Assembly (NCBI RefSeq): GCF_040448695.1
Contig: NZ_CP159307.1
Location: forward strand, 806,001 to 870,000
Reading direction: 5' to 3'
Length of the DNA: 64,000 bases
Source: Dehalogenimonas sp. 4OHTPN
GTDB lineage: Bacteria > Chloroflexota > Dehalococcoidia > Dehalococcoidales > Dehalococcoidaceae
The position numbers and the translations under genes were made by a program. The notes beneath the pieces were generated by a model. The model searched no databases, was not told where the DNA came from, and worked only from the letters and a program-made list of their open reading frames with translations. Shown piece by piece: positions 18,151 to 27,545 of this stretch (positions are counted from its first letter, which is position 1; every line of letters begins with the position of its first letter).

Positions 18151-19524
18151 TCAAGATTCAGCCAGTAGCTCTTTCGCCGCCACAATTGCCTCATTAACCC
18201 GCCGCCTGGCCGTGCCGCCGGGGTTGTCTTTAGAATCAATCGAGGTGTCAACGCCAAGGTTGAATACGTCCTCGCCGAAGAGCGGCGAAAACTGTCTGTA
18301 GGCATCCAGGGCAAGGTCCGGGAAGGTCTTGCCTTCTTTGGCGCAGTGGCTGACCAGCCGAGCGACGATTCCGTGCGCGTTTCGGAAGCTCTCGCCCTTC
18401 TTCACCAGGTAGTCGGCCAGGTCGGTGGCCAACAGGTAGCTGCGGTCGACCGACGTTAACATCCTGTCGGGCCGCACTTTGATCGTTCGTATCATACCGG
18501 CGGCCACCTTAAGTGACAGCAGGAGCGTATCGGCAGTGTCGAAAACTGCCTCCTTATCCTCCTGGAGATCGCGGTTGTAGGCCAGGGGCAAGCCTTTGAG
18601 CGTCGTCAACAGCCCCATCAGGTGACCGTAGACCCGGCCGGTCTTGCCACGGCAGAGCTCAGCCACGTCAGGATTTTTCTTCTGCGGCATAATGGAAGAA
18701 CCGGTAGCATAGGCATCATCTATCTCAATGAAGCCGAACTCCATGCCGCTCCAGATGACCAGTTCTTCGGATAGCCTGGAAAGGTGCATCATCGCCAGAG
18801 AAGCCGCCGCCATAAACTCAACCACAAAATCCCGATCGGACACGGCATCAAGGCTATTCCGGCTGATGGATCTAAATCCAAGTTCCCTGGCGACAAACCC
18901 ACGGTCGATGTCGTAAGCTACGCCGGCAAGCGCGCCGGACCCCAGCGGCATGACATCGGTACGCTCCAGGCAGTCAGCCAAGCGTTCCCGGTCGCGCTGG
19001 AACATTTCGAAGTAGGCCAGGTAGTGGTGAGCCAGCAGTATCGGCTGGGCGGGTTGGAGATGGGTGTAGCCGGGCAGGGCAACGCCAATATGTTTTTCGG
19101 CCAGGCCAACAAAAGCCTCCTGGAGCGTTTTAGTTGACTCGATGGTCCAGGTCAGCACGTCTTTCAAGTAAAGCCGCAGGTCGGTAGCAACCTGGTCGTT
19201 ACGGGATCTGGCGGTATGCAGGCGCCCGGCGGCTTCGCCGATTTTAGCTTTGAGGCGCGCTTCGATGGCCATATGTATGTCTTCCATCTCCGGCTTGAAC
19301 TCGAACTTGCCGTCGGTGATTTCCAGTTCAATCTCGACGAGACCTTTGATCATTGCCAGAGCGTCTTCCGGGTCGATAATCCCCTGCTTGGCCAGCATCC
19401 TGGCATGGGCAATAGAACCGCGGATATCTTCGCGATACAGCCGCCAGTCAAACGGCAAAGAAGTAGTATATTTGATGACCAGTTCGTCAGCGGGTTTGTC
19501 GAAACGGCTTCGAACGTGACTCAT
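18151..19524 (-). CDS. argH: Argininosuccinate lyase
   Basis: A 457-residue enzyme of the fumarase/aspartase superfamily, splitting argininosuccinate into arginine and fumarate. Signatures: TARSRNDQVATDLRLY, GYTHLQPAQPILLAHH and the flexible catalytic loop GSSIMPQKKNPDVAEL. Normal length. It is the last gene of the minus-strand arginine operon, 95 bp after argG. Confidence 0.97.
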   Translation of the reverse strand: MSHVRSRFDKPADELVIKYTTSLPFDWRLYREDIRGSIAHARMLAKQGIIDPEDALAMIKGLVEIELEITDGKFEFKPEMEDIHMAIEARLKAKIGEAAGRLHTARSRNDQVATDLRLYLKDVLTWTIESTKTLQEAFVGLAEKHIGVALPGYTHLQPAQPILLAHHYLAYFEMFQRDRERLADCLERTDVMPLGSGALAGVAYDIDRGFVARELGFRSISRNSLDAVSDRDFVVEFMAAASLAMMHLSRLSEELVIWSGMEFGFIEIDDAYATGSSIMPQKKNPDVAELCRGKTGRVYGHLMGLLTTLKGLPLAYNRDLQEDKEAVFDTADTLLLSLKVAAGMIRTIKVRPDRMLTSVDRSYLLATDLADYLVKKGESFRNAHGIVARLVSHCAKEGKTFPDLALDAYRQFSPLFGEDVFNLGVDTSIDSKDNPGGTARRRVNEAIVAAKELLAES

Positions 19525-19619
19525 GATTTCCCCCTCTTAACCAACAGCCGGGAGCCGAACACTAAATCCCGAACCTTCCCCGAACGATAACGTTCAAATG
19601 TTTGGTTATTGTGAACTTG

Positions 19620-20822
19620 CTATTCGGTTTTAAGTGTCTGCGCCCGCGCCTGCGTCCTGACCGGCAGACCCCAGATTTTGATGAAGCCGACGGCGGCTGA
19701 GGCGTCGAATTTATCGCCTGTCTCGTAAGTGGCCAGGCCGTGACTGTAGAGGGAATAGGGCGACTTGCGGCCGACGACGCGGAAGCCGCCGCGCTCCAGC
19801 TTGAGGCGCACCGTGCCGGTGACGTATTTTTGACTGTTCTTGATATAAGCATCGAGGTCAGTCTTGTGGGCGGAGAACCACAGGCCGTTATAGATGAGGT
19901 CGGCGTACTCCTGGGCTACCTTAGCCTTGAAGCGCGCCTGGTCCTTGGCCAGCGTCATCGCTTCCAGCGCGGCGTGTGCTTTAAGCAGGATGACAGCCGC
20001 CGGAGCTTCGTAAATCTCTCTCGATTTGATACCGACGAGTCGGTTTTCGACGTGGTCGATGCGCCCGATGCCGTGGGCGCCGGCGATTTCATTAAGCGCC
20101 GATACTATGGCGACGCCGTCCAGGCGGCGGCTATTCAACGTGATCGGCACACCGCGGCGGAAGCCGATAGTGATGTAAGCCGGTTTCTCCGGCGTGTCCT
20201 TGACCTCCCGAGTCCAGGCAAAGACATCAGCCGGGGGCTCCGTCCAGGGGTCTTCCAGCACGCCGCACTCGCACGACCGGCCCCAGAGATTTTCGTCGAT
20301 GGAGTAAGGGCTGCGGGCGGTTACGGGCAGGGGAATGTGGTATTTCCTGCAGTATTCGATGGTTTGCTGGCGGGTCATGCCCCATTCCCGTGCAGGGGCG
20401 ATGACTTTCAATTGAGGCGCCAGGGCGGCTGTAGCCACGTCAAAGCGCACCTGGTCATTGCCTTTGCCGGTGCAGCCGTGGGCGATGGCGGCAGCGCCTT
20501 CCGCCAGAGCGACATCTACCAGCAGTTTGGCGATGAGCGGCCGGCCAAGGGCGGTGGCCAAAGGGTACTCATTCTCGTATAGGGCGCCGGCGGCCAGCGC
20601 CTTCCAGATATAATCCTCTACAAATTCTTTCCTGGCGTCCACAACCAGGGCTTTTACGGCACCGACTTTGAGCGCCTTATCGCGGATGACGGTGAAATCA
20701 CGCTCGTTGCCGACGTCAATAGTCAGGGTGATAACGTCCATGCCGTAATGCTCTTTCAGCCACGGGATGGCCGCCGAGGTGTCAATGCCGCCGGAATATG
20801 CCAGGACTACTTTATCAGCCAT
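19620..20822 (-). CDS. argG: Argininosuccinate synthase
   Basis: A 400-residue enzyme joining citrulline and aspartate with ATP. The N-terminal ATP-binding loop is AYSGGIDTSAAIPWL, and other family stretches are HGCTGKGNDQVRFD and SIDENLWGRSCECG. I place the start at 20822 (MADKVVLAYSGG), preceded by AAAGG, rather than an in-frame start 11 codons upstream, because the family begins here. It lies between the unknown gene at 20918 and argH. Confidence 0.96.
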   Translation of the reverse strand: MADKVVLAYSGGIDTSAAIPWLKEHYGMDVITLTIDVGNERDFTVIRDKALKVGAVKALVVDARKEFVEDYIWKALAAGALYENEYPLATALGRPLIAKLLVDVALAEGAAAIAHGCTGKGNDQVRFDVATAALAPQLKVIAPAREWGMTRQQTIEYCRKYHIPLPVTARSPYSIDENLWGRSCECGVLEDPWTEPPADVFAWTREVKDTPEKPAYITIGFRRGVPITLNSRRLDGVAIVSALNEIAGAHGIGRIDHVENRLVGIKSREIYEAPAAVILLKAHAALEAMTLAKDQARFKAKVAQEYADLIYNGLWFSAHKTDLDAYIKNSQKYVTGTVRLKLERGGFRVVGRKSPYSLYSHGLATYETGDKFDASAAVGFIKIWGLPVRTQARAQTLKTE

Positions 20823-20917
20823 AGAAGACCTTTCTTTTAATCGCGGATAGTACATATTATGCTACAAACAGGGCTGGCGCCGCCAATGCCGGTCGCGGAA
20901 GGCGACCGGGACCGGAA

Positions 20918-21793
20918 CTAACAGCGGTTGAAATGTTTTTTTAAAAAATCACGGATAGTGTCTCGGATTAACGGATAGTTATCCCAATTATAGTCGTGGC
21001 CTGGCGCGCCGATGTAGAGCAGGACATTACCTGGCGCTGACGGATGGCGGCCGCGTAAGGCATCCCAGTTGGCTTTGAAAGCCCGCCGCCACTGCCCATA
21101 GCTGAAGGCGTCAGGTGTGGTTCCATTCGAACGCAGGTTGATAACGCGTTCGTTCTGGAAGCTCTGATACCAGAAAGGCGGCCCGAGCTCGATTGAAAAC
21201 AGCCGCGCTTCATCCGGCAGCAACCTCATCACCTGGTTGGACATAACCGTGCCGTTGCTTTCGGCTGCCATCAGGACGCGCAGACCCGGCAAATGGCGCC
21301 ACAGGAAACGCAAACGCGTCGCTAACTCAGCGGGTTTGGCGATGGACTTGGCTCCGGCATTTAATATCTCGCTGACATAACCGCGCAGAGAACGGTAAGC
21401 CCTCTGGTAATTCAACACCATCACCCGGCAGCGTCGGGCGACCAGTTCGTCTTCGATGGCGCTCACTATGGTGGCGTATCCGGAGGCTTTATCGAGCGCC
21501 GTCCAGCCATAGCCCCCGGAGTTAAAAAGTATCAGGATGTCTGAGTGGCGCAGCGCCAGATAAGTTGCCAGCATATCGCGCAATAGCCGGGTTTTTTTTG
21601 CCCGGTTGCGCCGGTGGAGCTGCCCGGCGGTGGTTTCGGCATCTTCCCGAACATCACGAGGGACGGATTCTAAATCGGCTTCCGTCAGGGGCGCGGCGTT
21701 GTAAGCCCGTCGCATCAGACCTGGTTCCGGCACCTGCCAGCTTAAAAACACCAGGACTGAAAGGATCCCGGCAATCAGCAGGAAGATCAGCAT
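20918..21793 (-). CDS. Unknown membrane-anchored protein inside the arg operon
   Basis: I do not recognise this 291-residue protein. It has an N-terminal hydrophobic segment (residues 1-19), a basic stretch (RRNRAKKTRLLRD), then a probable alpha/beta domain with ILILFNSGGYGWT, a Ser in AAESNG that could be a nucleophile elbow, and a late His in GAPGHDYNWD. An alpha/beta-hydrolase-like fold is possible but not proven. It begins 7 bp after argD ends and lies before argG, so it is transcribed with arginine genes. No link to arginine synthesis is known to me. Confidence 0.6.
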   Translation of the reverse strand: MLIFLLIAGILSVLVFLSWQVPEPGLMRRAYNAAPLTEADLESVPRDVREDAETTAGQLHRRNRAKKTRLLRDMLATYLALRHSDILILFNSGGYGWTALDKASGYATIVSAIEDELVARRCRVMVLNYQRAYRSLRGYVSEILNAGAKSIAKPAELATRLRFLWRHLPGLRVLMAAESNGTVMSNQVMRLLPDEARLFSIELGPPFWYQSFQNERVINLRSNGTTPDAFSYGQWRRAFKANWDALRGRHPSAPGNVLLYIGAPGHDYNWDNYPLIRDTIRDFLKKHFNRC

Positions 21794-21800
21794 GAGCCCT

Positions 21801-23000
21801 TTATCCCTGGCAGGAGCGCAGTCGGCATAAAGCCATCTCGAGGAGGCTTAGCGCTTCTTCGACTTCATCCTCGGTAATGTTGAGCGCCGGCATCAGCCTG
21901 AGGGCATTTGGCTTGACATCGTTTACCAGAAGGCCGTTCTCAAGACATTTCTGCGTCAGTTCCTTGGCGATATCTTCGGAGAACTGAACCGCCAGGAGCA
22001 AACCTTTGCCGCGGATTTCAGTGATCAGTGTCGGCCAGCGCTCTTTAATGCGCTTGAGTCCATCGGCAAGTCGGGCTCCCATATCGTATGCGTTGCGGGG
22101 AATATCGTTTTCAATTATGAAAGCCAGCGCGGCGTAGGCTGCGGCGCAGGTCACCGGGTTGCCGCCGAAAGTTGAACCGTGCTCGCCGGCGGTAAAGACC
22201 GAAAACTTGTCTTTGGCCATGATGGCGCCGATCGGCAAACCGCCGCCCAGTCCCTTGGCCAGGGTCATCACGTCAGGTTCAATCCCGTAAATCTGGTGGG
22301 CAAAAAGTGAACCAGTTCGGCCGATGCCGGTTTGGATTTCGTCCAAAATCAGGACGATGCCTTTTTCGTCACACCAGCGGCGGACTTCTTTAAGGTAATT
22401 AGGCGACGGAACGTTGACGCCGCCTTCGCCCTGGACAGGTTCCAGCATCACGGCGCAGACGGTGCTGGTTGTCGCCTCCATGATGGCTTCGATGCTGTCG
22501 TATGCCACGTTGATGAAGCCGGCGGGCAATGGGGTGTAGGGCTGCTGGTGTTTGAGCTGCCCGGAAGCGGAGACCATGGCCAGCGTCCGGCCGTGGAACG
22601 AGCCGGTGGCGGTAATGACCTCGTAGGCGCCGTTTAGATGCAACTTGCCGTAGCGGCGCGCCAGCTTGACGGCTCCCTCGGTGGCTTCGGCGCCCGAGTT
22701 GCACAGGAAGACTTTGTTCAGGGAGCTGTTTTCAACCAGCAGCTGAGCCAACTGCAGCTGCGGGATGGTGTAATAATGGTTTGATGTCTGGATTAGCTCA
22801 CCGACCTGGCTTTTGACGGCTTCGACCACCGCCGGGTGGCAGTGACCGAGCGAATTGACCGCCCAGCCGGCGACGAAATCTAAGTATTTACGGCCGGATT
22901 CGTCCCAGACGTAGCTGCCTTGACCCTTGACGATGGTCAGCGGCGCCCGCACCAGCGTGCGCATGAAATACTTTTTTTCCAGTTCCTTCCAGTTAGCCAT
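21801..23000 (-). CDS. argD: Acetylornithine aminotransferase
   Basis: A 399-residue PLP-dependent class III aminotransferase. It shows NSGAEATEGAVKLARRYG, the PLP-binding aspartate region VLILDEIQTGIGRTG, and the Schiff-base lysine in MTLAKGLGGGLPIGA. It makes N-acetylornithine from the semialdehyde. Its position between argB and argG supports this over other class III enzymes. argC and argF are not in the window. Confidence 0.95.
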   Translation of the reverse strand: MANWKELEKKYFMRTLVRAPLTIVKGQGSYVWDESGRKYLDFVAGWAVNSLGHCHPAVVEAVKSQVGELIQTSNHYYTIPQLQLAQLLVENSSLNKVFLCNSGAEATEGAVKLARRYGKLHLNGAYEVITATGSFHGRTLAMVSASGQLKHQQPYTPLPAGFINVAYDSIEAIMEATTSTVCAVMLEPVQGEGGVNVPSPNYLKEVRRWCDEKGIVLILDEIQTGIGRTGSLFAHQIYGIEPDVMTLAKGLGGGLPIGAIMAKDKFSVFTAGEHGSTFGGNPVTCAAAYAALAFIIENDIPRNAYDMGARLADGLKRIKERWPTLITEIRGKGLLLAVQFSEDIAKELTQKCLENGLLVNDVKPNALRLMPALNITEDEVEEALSLLEMALCRLRSCQG

Positions 23001-23016
23001 ATGTTACCCTTTGACC

Positions 23017-23817
23017 CTAAGCGGAAATCGATGTCCCGGACCCGCCTCGGGTGATCTCATTATACAGAATATGAGGCTGCCTGCCGTCGATGATGCTGGT
23101 GACCGTGCCCGCCGCCGAAGCGCGGACCGCCGCGCGTATCTTGGGCACCATGCCGCCAGTAGCTACGCCGGAATTTACAAGGTATTCCGCTTCGGCGGCG
23201 GATAACGTATTGATGACTTCGCCGCCGCTGTCCTTGATGCCCGGAACGTCGGTGAGAAAGACCAACCGCTCCGCCTGGAGAGCTGCCGCCAGTTCGCCGG
23301 CGACCGGGTCGCCATTGATGTTAAGCAGGCGCACCGGGTTGTCGGTATTGTTCAGCGAAACCGGCGACACCACCGGTACAAAGCCATCCTTCAGCAAAGT
23401 GGCGATGACGGAGGGATCGACACGCGCGGCATCGCCCATATAGCCCCAATCGGCACCGCGGGGCCGACCGCGGATCATTCCTGCGTCAACACCGGACAGG
23501 CCTGCCGCCTTGATCCCAAGGTCGAGAAGCATGGCCACCGTTTCCTTATTGACCAATCCGGCTAAGACGGCCGCTACTACATCCAGCGTGTCCTTATCGG
23601 TCACGCGCTCGCCCTGGACGATTTTCGGAGTGATGTTGAGGCGTTTCAGCCAATTGTTGACAGCAGCCGCGCCGCCATGGACGACCACCGGGAGATAACC
23701 CTCTTTTTTGAGACGGGCGACATCTTCCAGTGAGGTGTCGCGGCTGCCCAGGACTGAGCCGCCGAGTTTGACGACGACGATATTGTCGGCGTTTTCTCTA
23801 CGTTGTGTAGTCGGCAT
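23017..23817 (-). CDS. argB: Acetylglutamate kinase
   Basis: A 266-residue amino-acid kinase fold enzyme that phosphorylates N-acetylglutamate. Signatures: VVVKLGGSVLGS near the N-terminus, VVVHGGAAAVNNWL, and the C-terminal MVPKIRAAVRA. I chose the ATG at 23817; an in-frame ATG at 23829 is also possible. Either way the start overlaps the end of argJ by 20-32 bp, which indicates translational coupling. Confidence 0.93.
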   Translation of the reverse strand: MPTTQRRENADNIVVVKLGGSVLGSRDTSLEDVARLKKEGYLPVVVHGGAAAVNNWLKRLNITPKIVQGERVTDKDTLDVVAAVLAGLVNKETVAMLLDLGIKAAGLSGVDAGMIRGRPRGADWGYMGDAARVDPSVIATLLKDGFVPVVSPVSLNNTDNPVRLLNINGDPVAGELAAALQAERLVFLTDVPGIKDSGGEVINTLSAAEAEYLVNSGVATGGMVPKIRAAVRASAAGTVTSIIDGRQPHILYNEITRGGSGTSISA

Positions 23818-25003
23818 TGATGCGCACATATTCGGTACTCATATCGCAGCCCCAGCCGGTGACCGAAGCCCTGCCCAGCCCGAGGTCGAGCCGGATGTGG
23901 ACGTTCTTTCCGGCGAACTGGGCTGAGGCAAGTTTCCTGTCGAATGGCAGCGGGGCGCCGTTTTTCAACACTTCCACTTCGCCGATCTTCAAGTTTACCC
24001 GGTCGAGGTCGAATTTTGCCCCGCTGCGGCCGGCGGCGGCGATGATTCTGCCCCAGTTTGGGTCGGCTCCGTGGACCGCTGTTTTGACCAGCGGCGAAGA
24101 CAGTACTGTGCGAGTTACCTTGCGGGCATCGGCGGCTGAAGCAGCGCCGCTTACTGTCATTTCGATAAGCTTGGTGGCGCCTTCGCCGTCGCGGGCGATG
24201 GCCCTGGCAAGATCGACGCAGACGTATTCCAAGGCTTTTCCGAAGGCTCGGTAGGCGGCGGCGCCGGGCTTGAGTTCGATGCCGGCGGCCCCGCTGGACA
24301 GCAGGAAGACGCAGTCGTTCGTAGACGTGTCGCCGTCGACGGAGATGACGTTGAAAGACTTATCGACCACCCGTTTGAGCAGCCGCTGGAGGTTAGCGGC
24401 GCTTATGACGGCATCGGTGGTAATAAAGCATAACATAGTGGCCATGTCCGGGTGGATCATGCCGGAACCCTTCGCGCACCCGGCGACGGTGAAGCCATAT
24501 TCGGGCGAAATGACGGCGAATTCCTTGGGAATCGTATCTGTAGTCATGATGGCTCGGGCGAAATCATGGCCACCATCGGTCGAAAGCTCTAACCGGTCAA
24601 TCCCGGTGCGGATTTTTTCGATCGGCAGCTGAACCCCAATAACGCCGGTGGAGGCCACCAGTACACTTTGCTTGTCAATGCCTAGTTTAAGGGCTGCCGT
24701 CTCGGTCATGGCCGAGGCGTTGTTGTAGCCGATTTTCCCGGTACCGGCGTTGGCGCAACCGGCATTGACAATGATTGCCCGGACTTTCCCTGACACAAGA
24801 TGCCTTTGCGACAGCACAACCGGTGCCGCTTTGAAGCGGTTGCTAGTGAAGACGGCTGCCGCGGTGCAAGGTCTTTCAGCCGTTACCACACCCAGGTCAA
24901 GGGCACCGGCAACTTTTTTAATGCCGGCGGCGACGGCCCCAGCCCGGAAGCCCGGCGTCGAGCTGATCGACCCATCGGGGATGACCTTGAGTCTGGTGTC
25001 CAT
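23798..25003 (-). CDS. argJ: Bifunctional glutamate N-acetyltransferase/ornithine acetyltransferase
   Basis: A 401-residue ArgJ. It moves acetyl groups from acetylornithine to glutamate, recycling the acetyl group. The self-cleavage site is the conserved MIHPDMATMLCFITTDA, with Thr as the new N-terminal nucleophile of the beta chain. The C-terminus carries VHGADPNWGRIIAAAGRSG. First gene of the arginine operon; its promoter must lie in the 223-bp region shared with the divergent hydrogenase operon. Confidence 0.96.
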   Translation of the reverse strand: MDTRLKVIPDGSISSTPGFRAGAVAAGIKKVAGALDLGVVTAERPCTAAAVFTSNRFKAAPVVLSQRHLVSGKVRAIIVNAGCANAGTGKIGYNNASAMTETAALKLGIDKQSVLVASTGVIGVQLPIEKIRTGIDRLELSTDGGHDFARAIMTTDTIPKEFAVISPEYGFTVAGCAKGSGMIHPDMATMLCFITTDAVISAANLQRLLKRVVDKSFNVISVDGDTSTNDCVFLLSSGAAGIELKPGAAAYRAFGKALEYVCVDLARAIARDGEGATKLIEMTVSGAASAADARKVTRTVLSSPLVKTAVHGADPNWGRIIAAAGRSGAKFDLDRVNLKIGEVEVLKNGAPLPFDRKLASAQFAGKNVHIRLDLGLGRASVTGWGCDMSTEYVRINADYTT

Positions 25004-25125
25004 AATACGATGATAGAATATAACATAGCCTCAGGAAGGGGGCAAAGCTCTTCATTAGAAATATATATTTATTGTCCCGAAGAATTTCAGATATACGAAT
25101 GATTTCGCGGCTTGTTACGCTAGTC

Positions 25126-25139
25126 AAGTACTAATACTT
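25126..25139. promoter_or_regulatory. Inverted repeat between argJ and the hydrogenase operon
   Basis: AAGTA-CTAA-TACTT is a 5-bp inverted repeat with a 4-base centre. It lies in the divergent 25004-25226 region, about 90 bp before the hydrogenase start. It resembles the palindromes at 148-157 and 58960-58989. It may be a regulator site for either operon. A strong hydrogenase ribosome site (AAAGGGGGGAG) precedes 25227. Confidence 0.4.
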
Positions 25140-25226
25140 ATGATATACTCATTTCGCTTTTTTATTATTAGTCTCAAAATTGCACCGGCGACCTCGCCGG
25201 ATAATCCGCCATAAAGGGGGGAGTTC

Positions 25227-27545
25227 ATGCCGGAAAACTCAGTACTCATCGTTGACTCCGATCCCGCGTCCCGCGAAACCGCCGCCTGGCTCAAAGGCGC
25301 GGGTTTCAAAGTTGCCACCGCCGCCACCGGCGAGGAAGCGCTGTCGCTGATTGACAACCAGGACTTCAGCGTCATGCTTCTTGATATGCGACTGCCCGGC
25401 AAACACGGACTGGGGGTGCTGCGGGAGGTCAAGGTGAAGCGTCCCTGGCTCCAGGCGATAGTTACTACCGACCACCCGTCGGTCGAATCAGCCACTGAAG
25501 CGTTGAAGCAAGGCGCGGTGGACTACCTGGTGAAGCCTTTTTCGCCCCAGGACCTGGAAAAACTGGTAAAAGACACCATCAAGTCAGCCAGCAAGCAGAA
25601 AACGGTTCACGTCCAGATTAAAGCCAAACAGACTCCTGCCAGGATTTCCTACCAGGCCACTTTCGTCATTTCCCGCGACAGTCTAAAGAATTTAGTCAAT
25701 AGCCTTATTAAAGAGAGAGAAGCCATCGGTGTCAGAGCCAGGCAGGGTAAATTTGCTTACGATAAGGTCAAGAATTTCGATGACCTGGCGCTGGATTACG
25801 ACGTCACCGTCAACCCTCCCACCGCTTTCTTCATCCCCGCCTGCGAGACAATCCTGCGCTACAAGCTCGGTCCTACTCCGGAAATCACCCCGGTGACCGA
25901 CACCACACCCCGCGTCCTTATCGGCGTCCACCCGGATGATATCAACGCTATCAACCTCCTCGATGAAGTTTTCATGACCGGCAACCCTGATCCCAATTAT
26001 GCGGCGCGCCGTCAGAACACGCTGATTATCGGTGTGGATGTGCTGACTCCTCTGCCGTCTTCGTTCGCACCCAGCATGGGTTCTTATACCGCGGAAAGCG
26101 GCTACGATCTGTTGCTGACTGATATCGGCAACTCTTCGTATATGGTGACCGTGGGCTCGGAGGCCGGGGCTCAGGTGCTGGCTAAATATGCTCAAGTACG
26201 CGAGCCGACGGTCGCCGAGACCGCCCGTCAGAAACAGGTCAGAGATGAGGCGCTGTCTAAATACCGCCTCTTTTTAGATATGTCCCGGGACAAGATACCC
26301 AACCTCCTGGAAAACAATTACGACAATCCTTACTGGAAGATGCGATCGGAGACCTGCCTCAACTGCGGTTCCTGCATTATGGTCTGCCCAACTTGCTTTT
26401 GTTTTGATGTCCAGGACGACGTCTCCCTCAATTTGACAGACGGCGAAAGGATCAGAAAACCGGACGGCTGTATGCTGGTGGATTTTTCCCGGGTGGCCGC
26501 TGGTGCCAACTTCCGCGGCGACAAAGTTTCCCGGTTCCGCCACCGCATGTACCATAAAGGTAAATATATCCTGGATCGCTACGGGAAATTCGGTTGTGTC
26601 GGCTGCGGCCGTTGTTCTGTCACCTGCCTGGCTGAGATCGCCTCACCGCTGGAGGCCTACAATGCCATCGCCGCTTCGGAAACGGCACGAGAAAAAGCCC
26701 GGCGCACTATCACCAATACCCGGCCGCAGCCAGAACTTTATCTTCCGCACCTGGCCAGTATCGTAAAGACAACGCCTCTTTCCAGTCGTGAATCTTTATT
26801 TGAATTCAGGCTAAAAGATGGTCACAAGCTAGGCCATCGGCCCGGGCAGTTCGTGGAAGTCTACGTCTTCGGCATCGGCGAGTCGCCCATCTCGCTGACC
26901 TCGTCCCCTACCCGGGACCACACCTTCGAAGTTGCTGTGCGCAACGTCGGCAACGTTACCGGTGCTCTGCACCGCATGGAAGCCGGCGCCCCCGTCGGTA
27001 TCCGGGGGCCATTCGGCAACGGCTTCCCCCTGGAGCAGATGGAAGGAAAAGACCTGCTCTTCATCGCCGGGGGCATCGGCATCTTCCCGTTGCGATCGCT
27101 CATCCAATACGTCCTGGACAAACGTGAGAACTACGGCAAGATCAACCTCCTTTTCGGCGCCCGGTCGCCTGCTGAGCGCGTCTTTGCCGGCGAAATGGCA
27201 GAGTGGTCAAAAGCGCCGGATGTGAACTTCATGGAGACTGTGGATAAAGGCGATGAAAGCTGGACGGGCAATGTCGGTGTCATCACCACCCTAATCCCCA
27301 AGGTTCAGTTCGACCCGAAGAAGACGGTGGCTGTGGTGGTCGGACCGCCGATCATGTACCGCTTTGTCATCAACGAGCTTAAAAAACGTGACCTTGCCGA
27401 CGACAACATCATAGTCTCCCTGGAGCGCAAGATGAAGTGCGGCGTCGGCAAGTGCGGCAATTGCCAGATCAATGGCGTATACGTCTGCCAGGAGGGTCCG
27501 GTGTTCAGCCTGACCCGGCTGCGGACTTTGAGGGAGGCTATCTAA
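25227..27545 (+). CDS. Receiver domain fused to hydrogenase Fe-S and flavin electron-transfer subunits
   Basis: A 772-residue three-part fusion. Residues 5-118 are a response-regulator receiver: D10, D12, phospho-acceptor D53 in LLDMRLPG, T80/T81 and K103. The second acidic pocket position is Ser11. Residues about 130-490 match sulfhydrogenase beta (HydB/HyhB-type) with two cysteine clusters (CLNCGSCIMVCP from C376; CVGCGRCSVTC from C457). Residues about 500-772 match the gamma subunit: a ferredoxin-NADP reductase-like FAD/NAD(P) module (PGQFVEV, PISLTS, GGIGIFPLRSL) ending in the CGVGKCGNCQ cluster (C738). Small and large [NiFe] subunits follow directly. Beta and gamma subunits are normally separate proteins, and the receiver is unexpected. 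No DNA-binding domain is present. Confidence 0.9.
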   Translation: MPENSVLIVDSDPASRETAAWLKGAGFKVATAATGEEALSLIDNQDFSVMLLDMRLPGKHGLGVLREVKVKRPWLQAIVTTDHPSVESATEALKQGAVDYLVKPFSPQDLEKLVKDTIKSASKQKTVHVQIKAKQTPARISYQATFVISRDSLKNLVNSLIKEREAIGVRARQGKFAYDKVKNFDDLALDYDVTVNPPTAFFIPACETILRYKLGPTPEITPVTDTTPRVLIGVHPDDINAINLLDEVFMTGNPDPNYAARRQNTLIIGVDVLTPLPSSFAPSMGSYTAESGYDLLLTDIGNSSYMVTVGSEAGAQVLAKYAQVREPTVAETARQKQVRDEALSKYRLFLDMSRDKIPNLLENNYDNPYWKMRSETCLNCGSCIMVCPTCFCFDVQDDVSLNLTDGERIRKPDGCMLVDFSRVAAGANFRGDKVSRFRHRMYHKGKYILDRYGKFGCVGCGRCSVTCLAEIASPLEAYNAIAASETAREKARRTITNTRPQPELYLPHLASIVKTTPLSSRESLFEFRLKDGHKLGHRPGQFVEVYVFGIGESPISLTSSPTRDHTFEVAVRNVGNVTGALHRMEAGAPVGIRGPFGNGFPLEQMEGKDLLFIAGGIGIFPLRSLIQYVLDKRENYGKINLLFGARSPAERVFAGEMAEWSKAPDVNFMETVDKGDESWTGNVGVITTLIPKVQFDPKKTVAVVVGPPIMYRFVINELKKRDLADDNIIVSLERKMKCGVGKCGNCQINGVYVCQEGPVFSLTRLRTLREAI

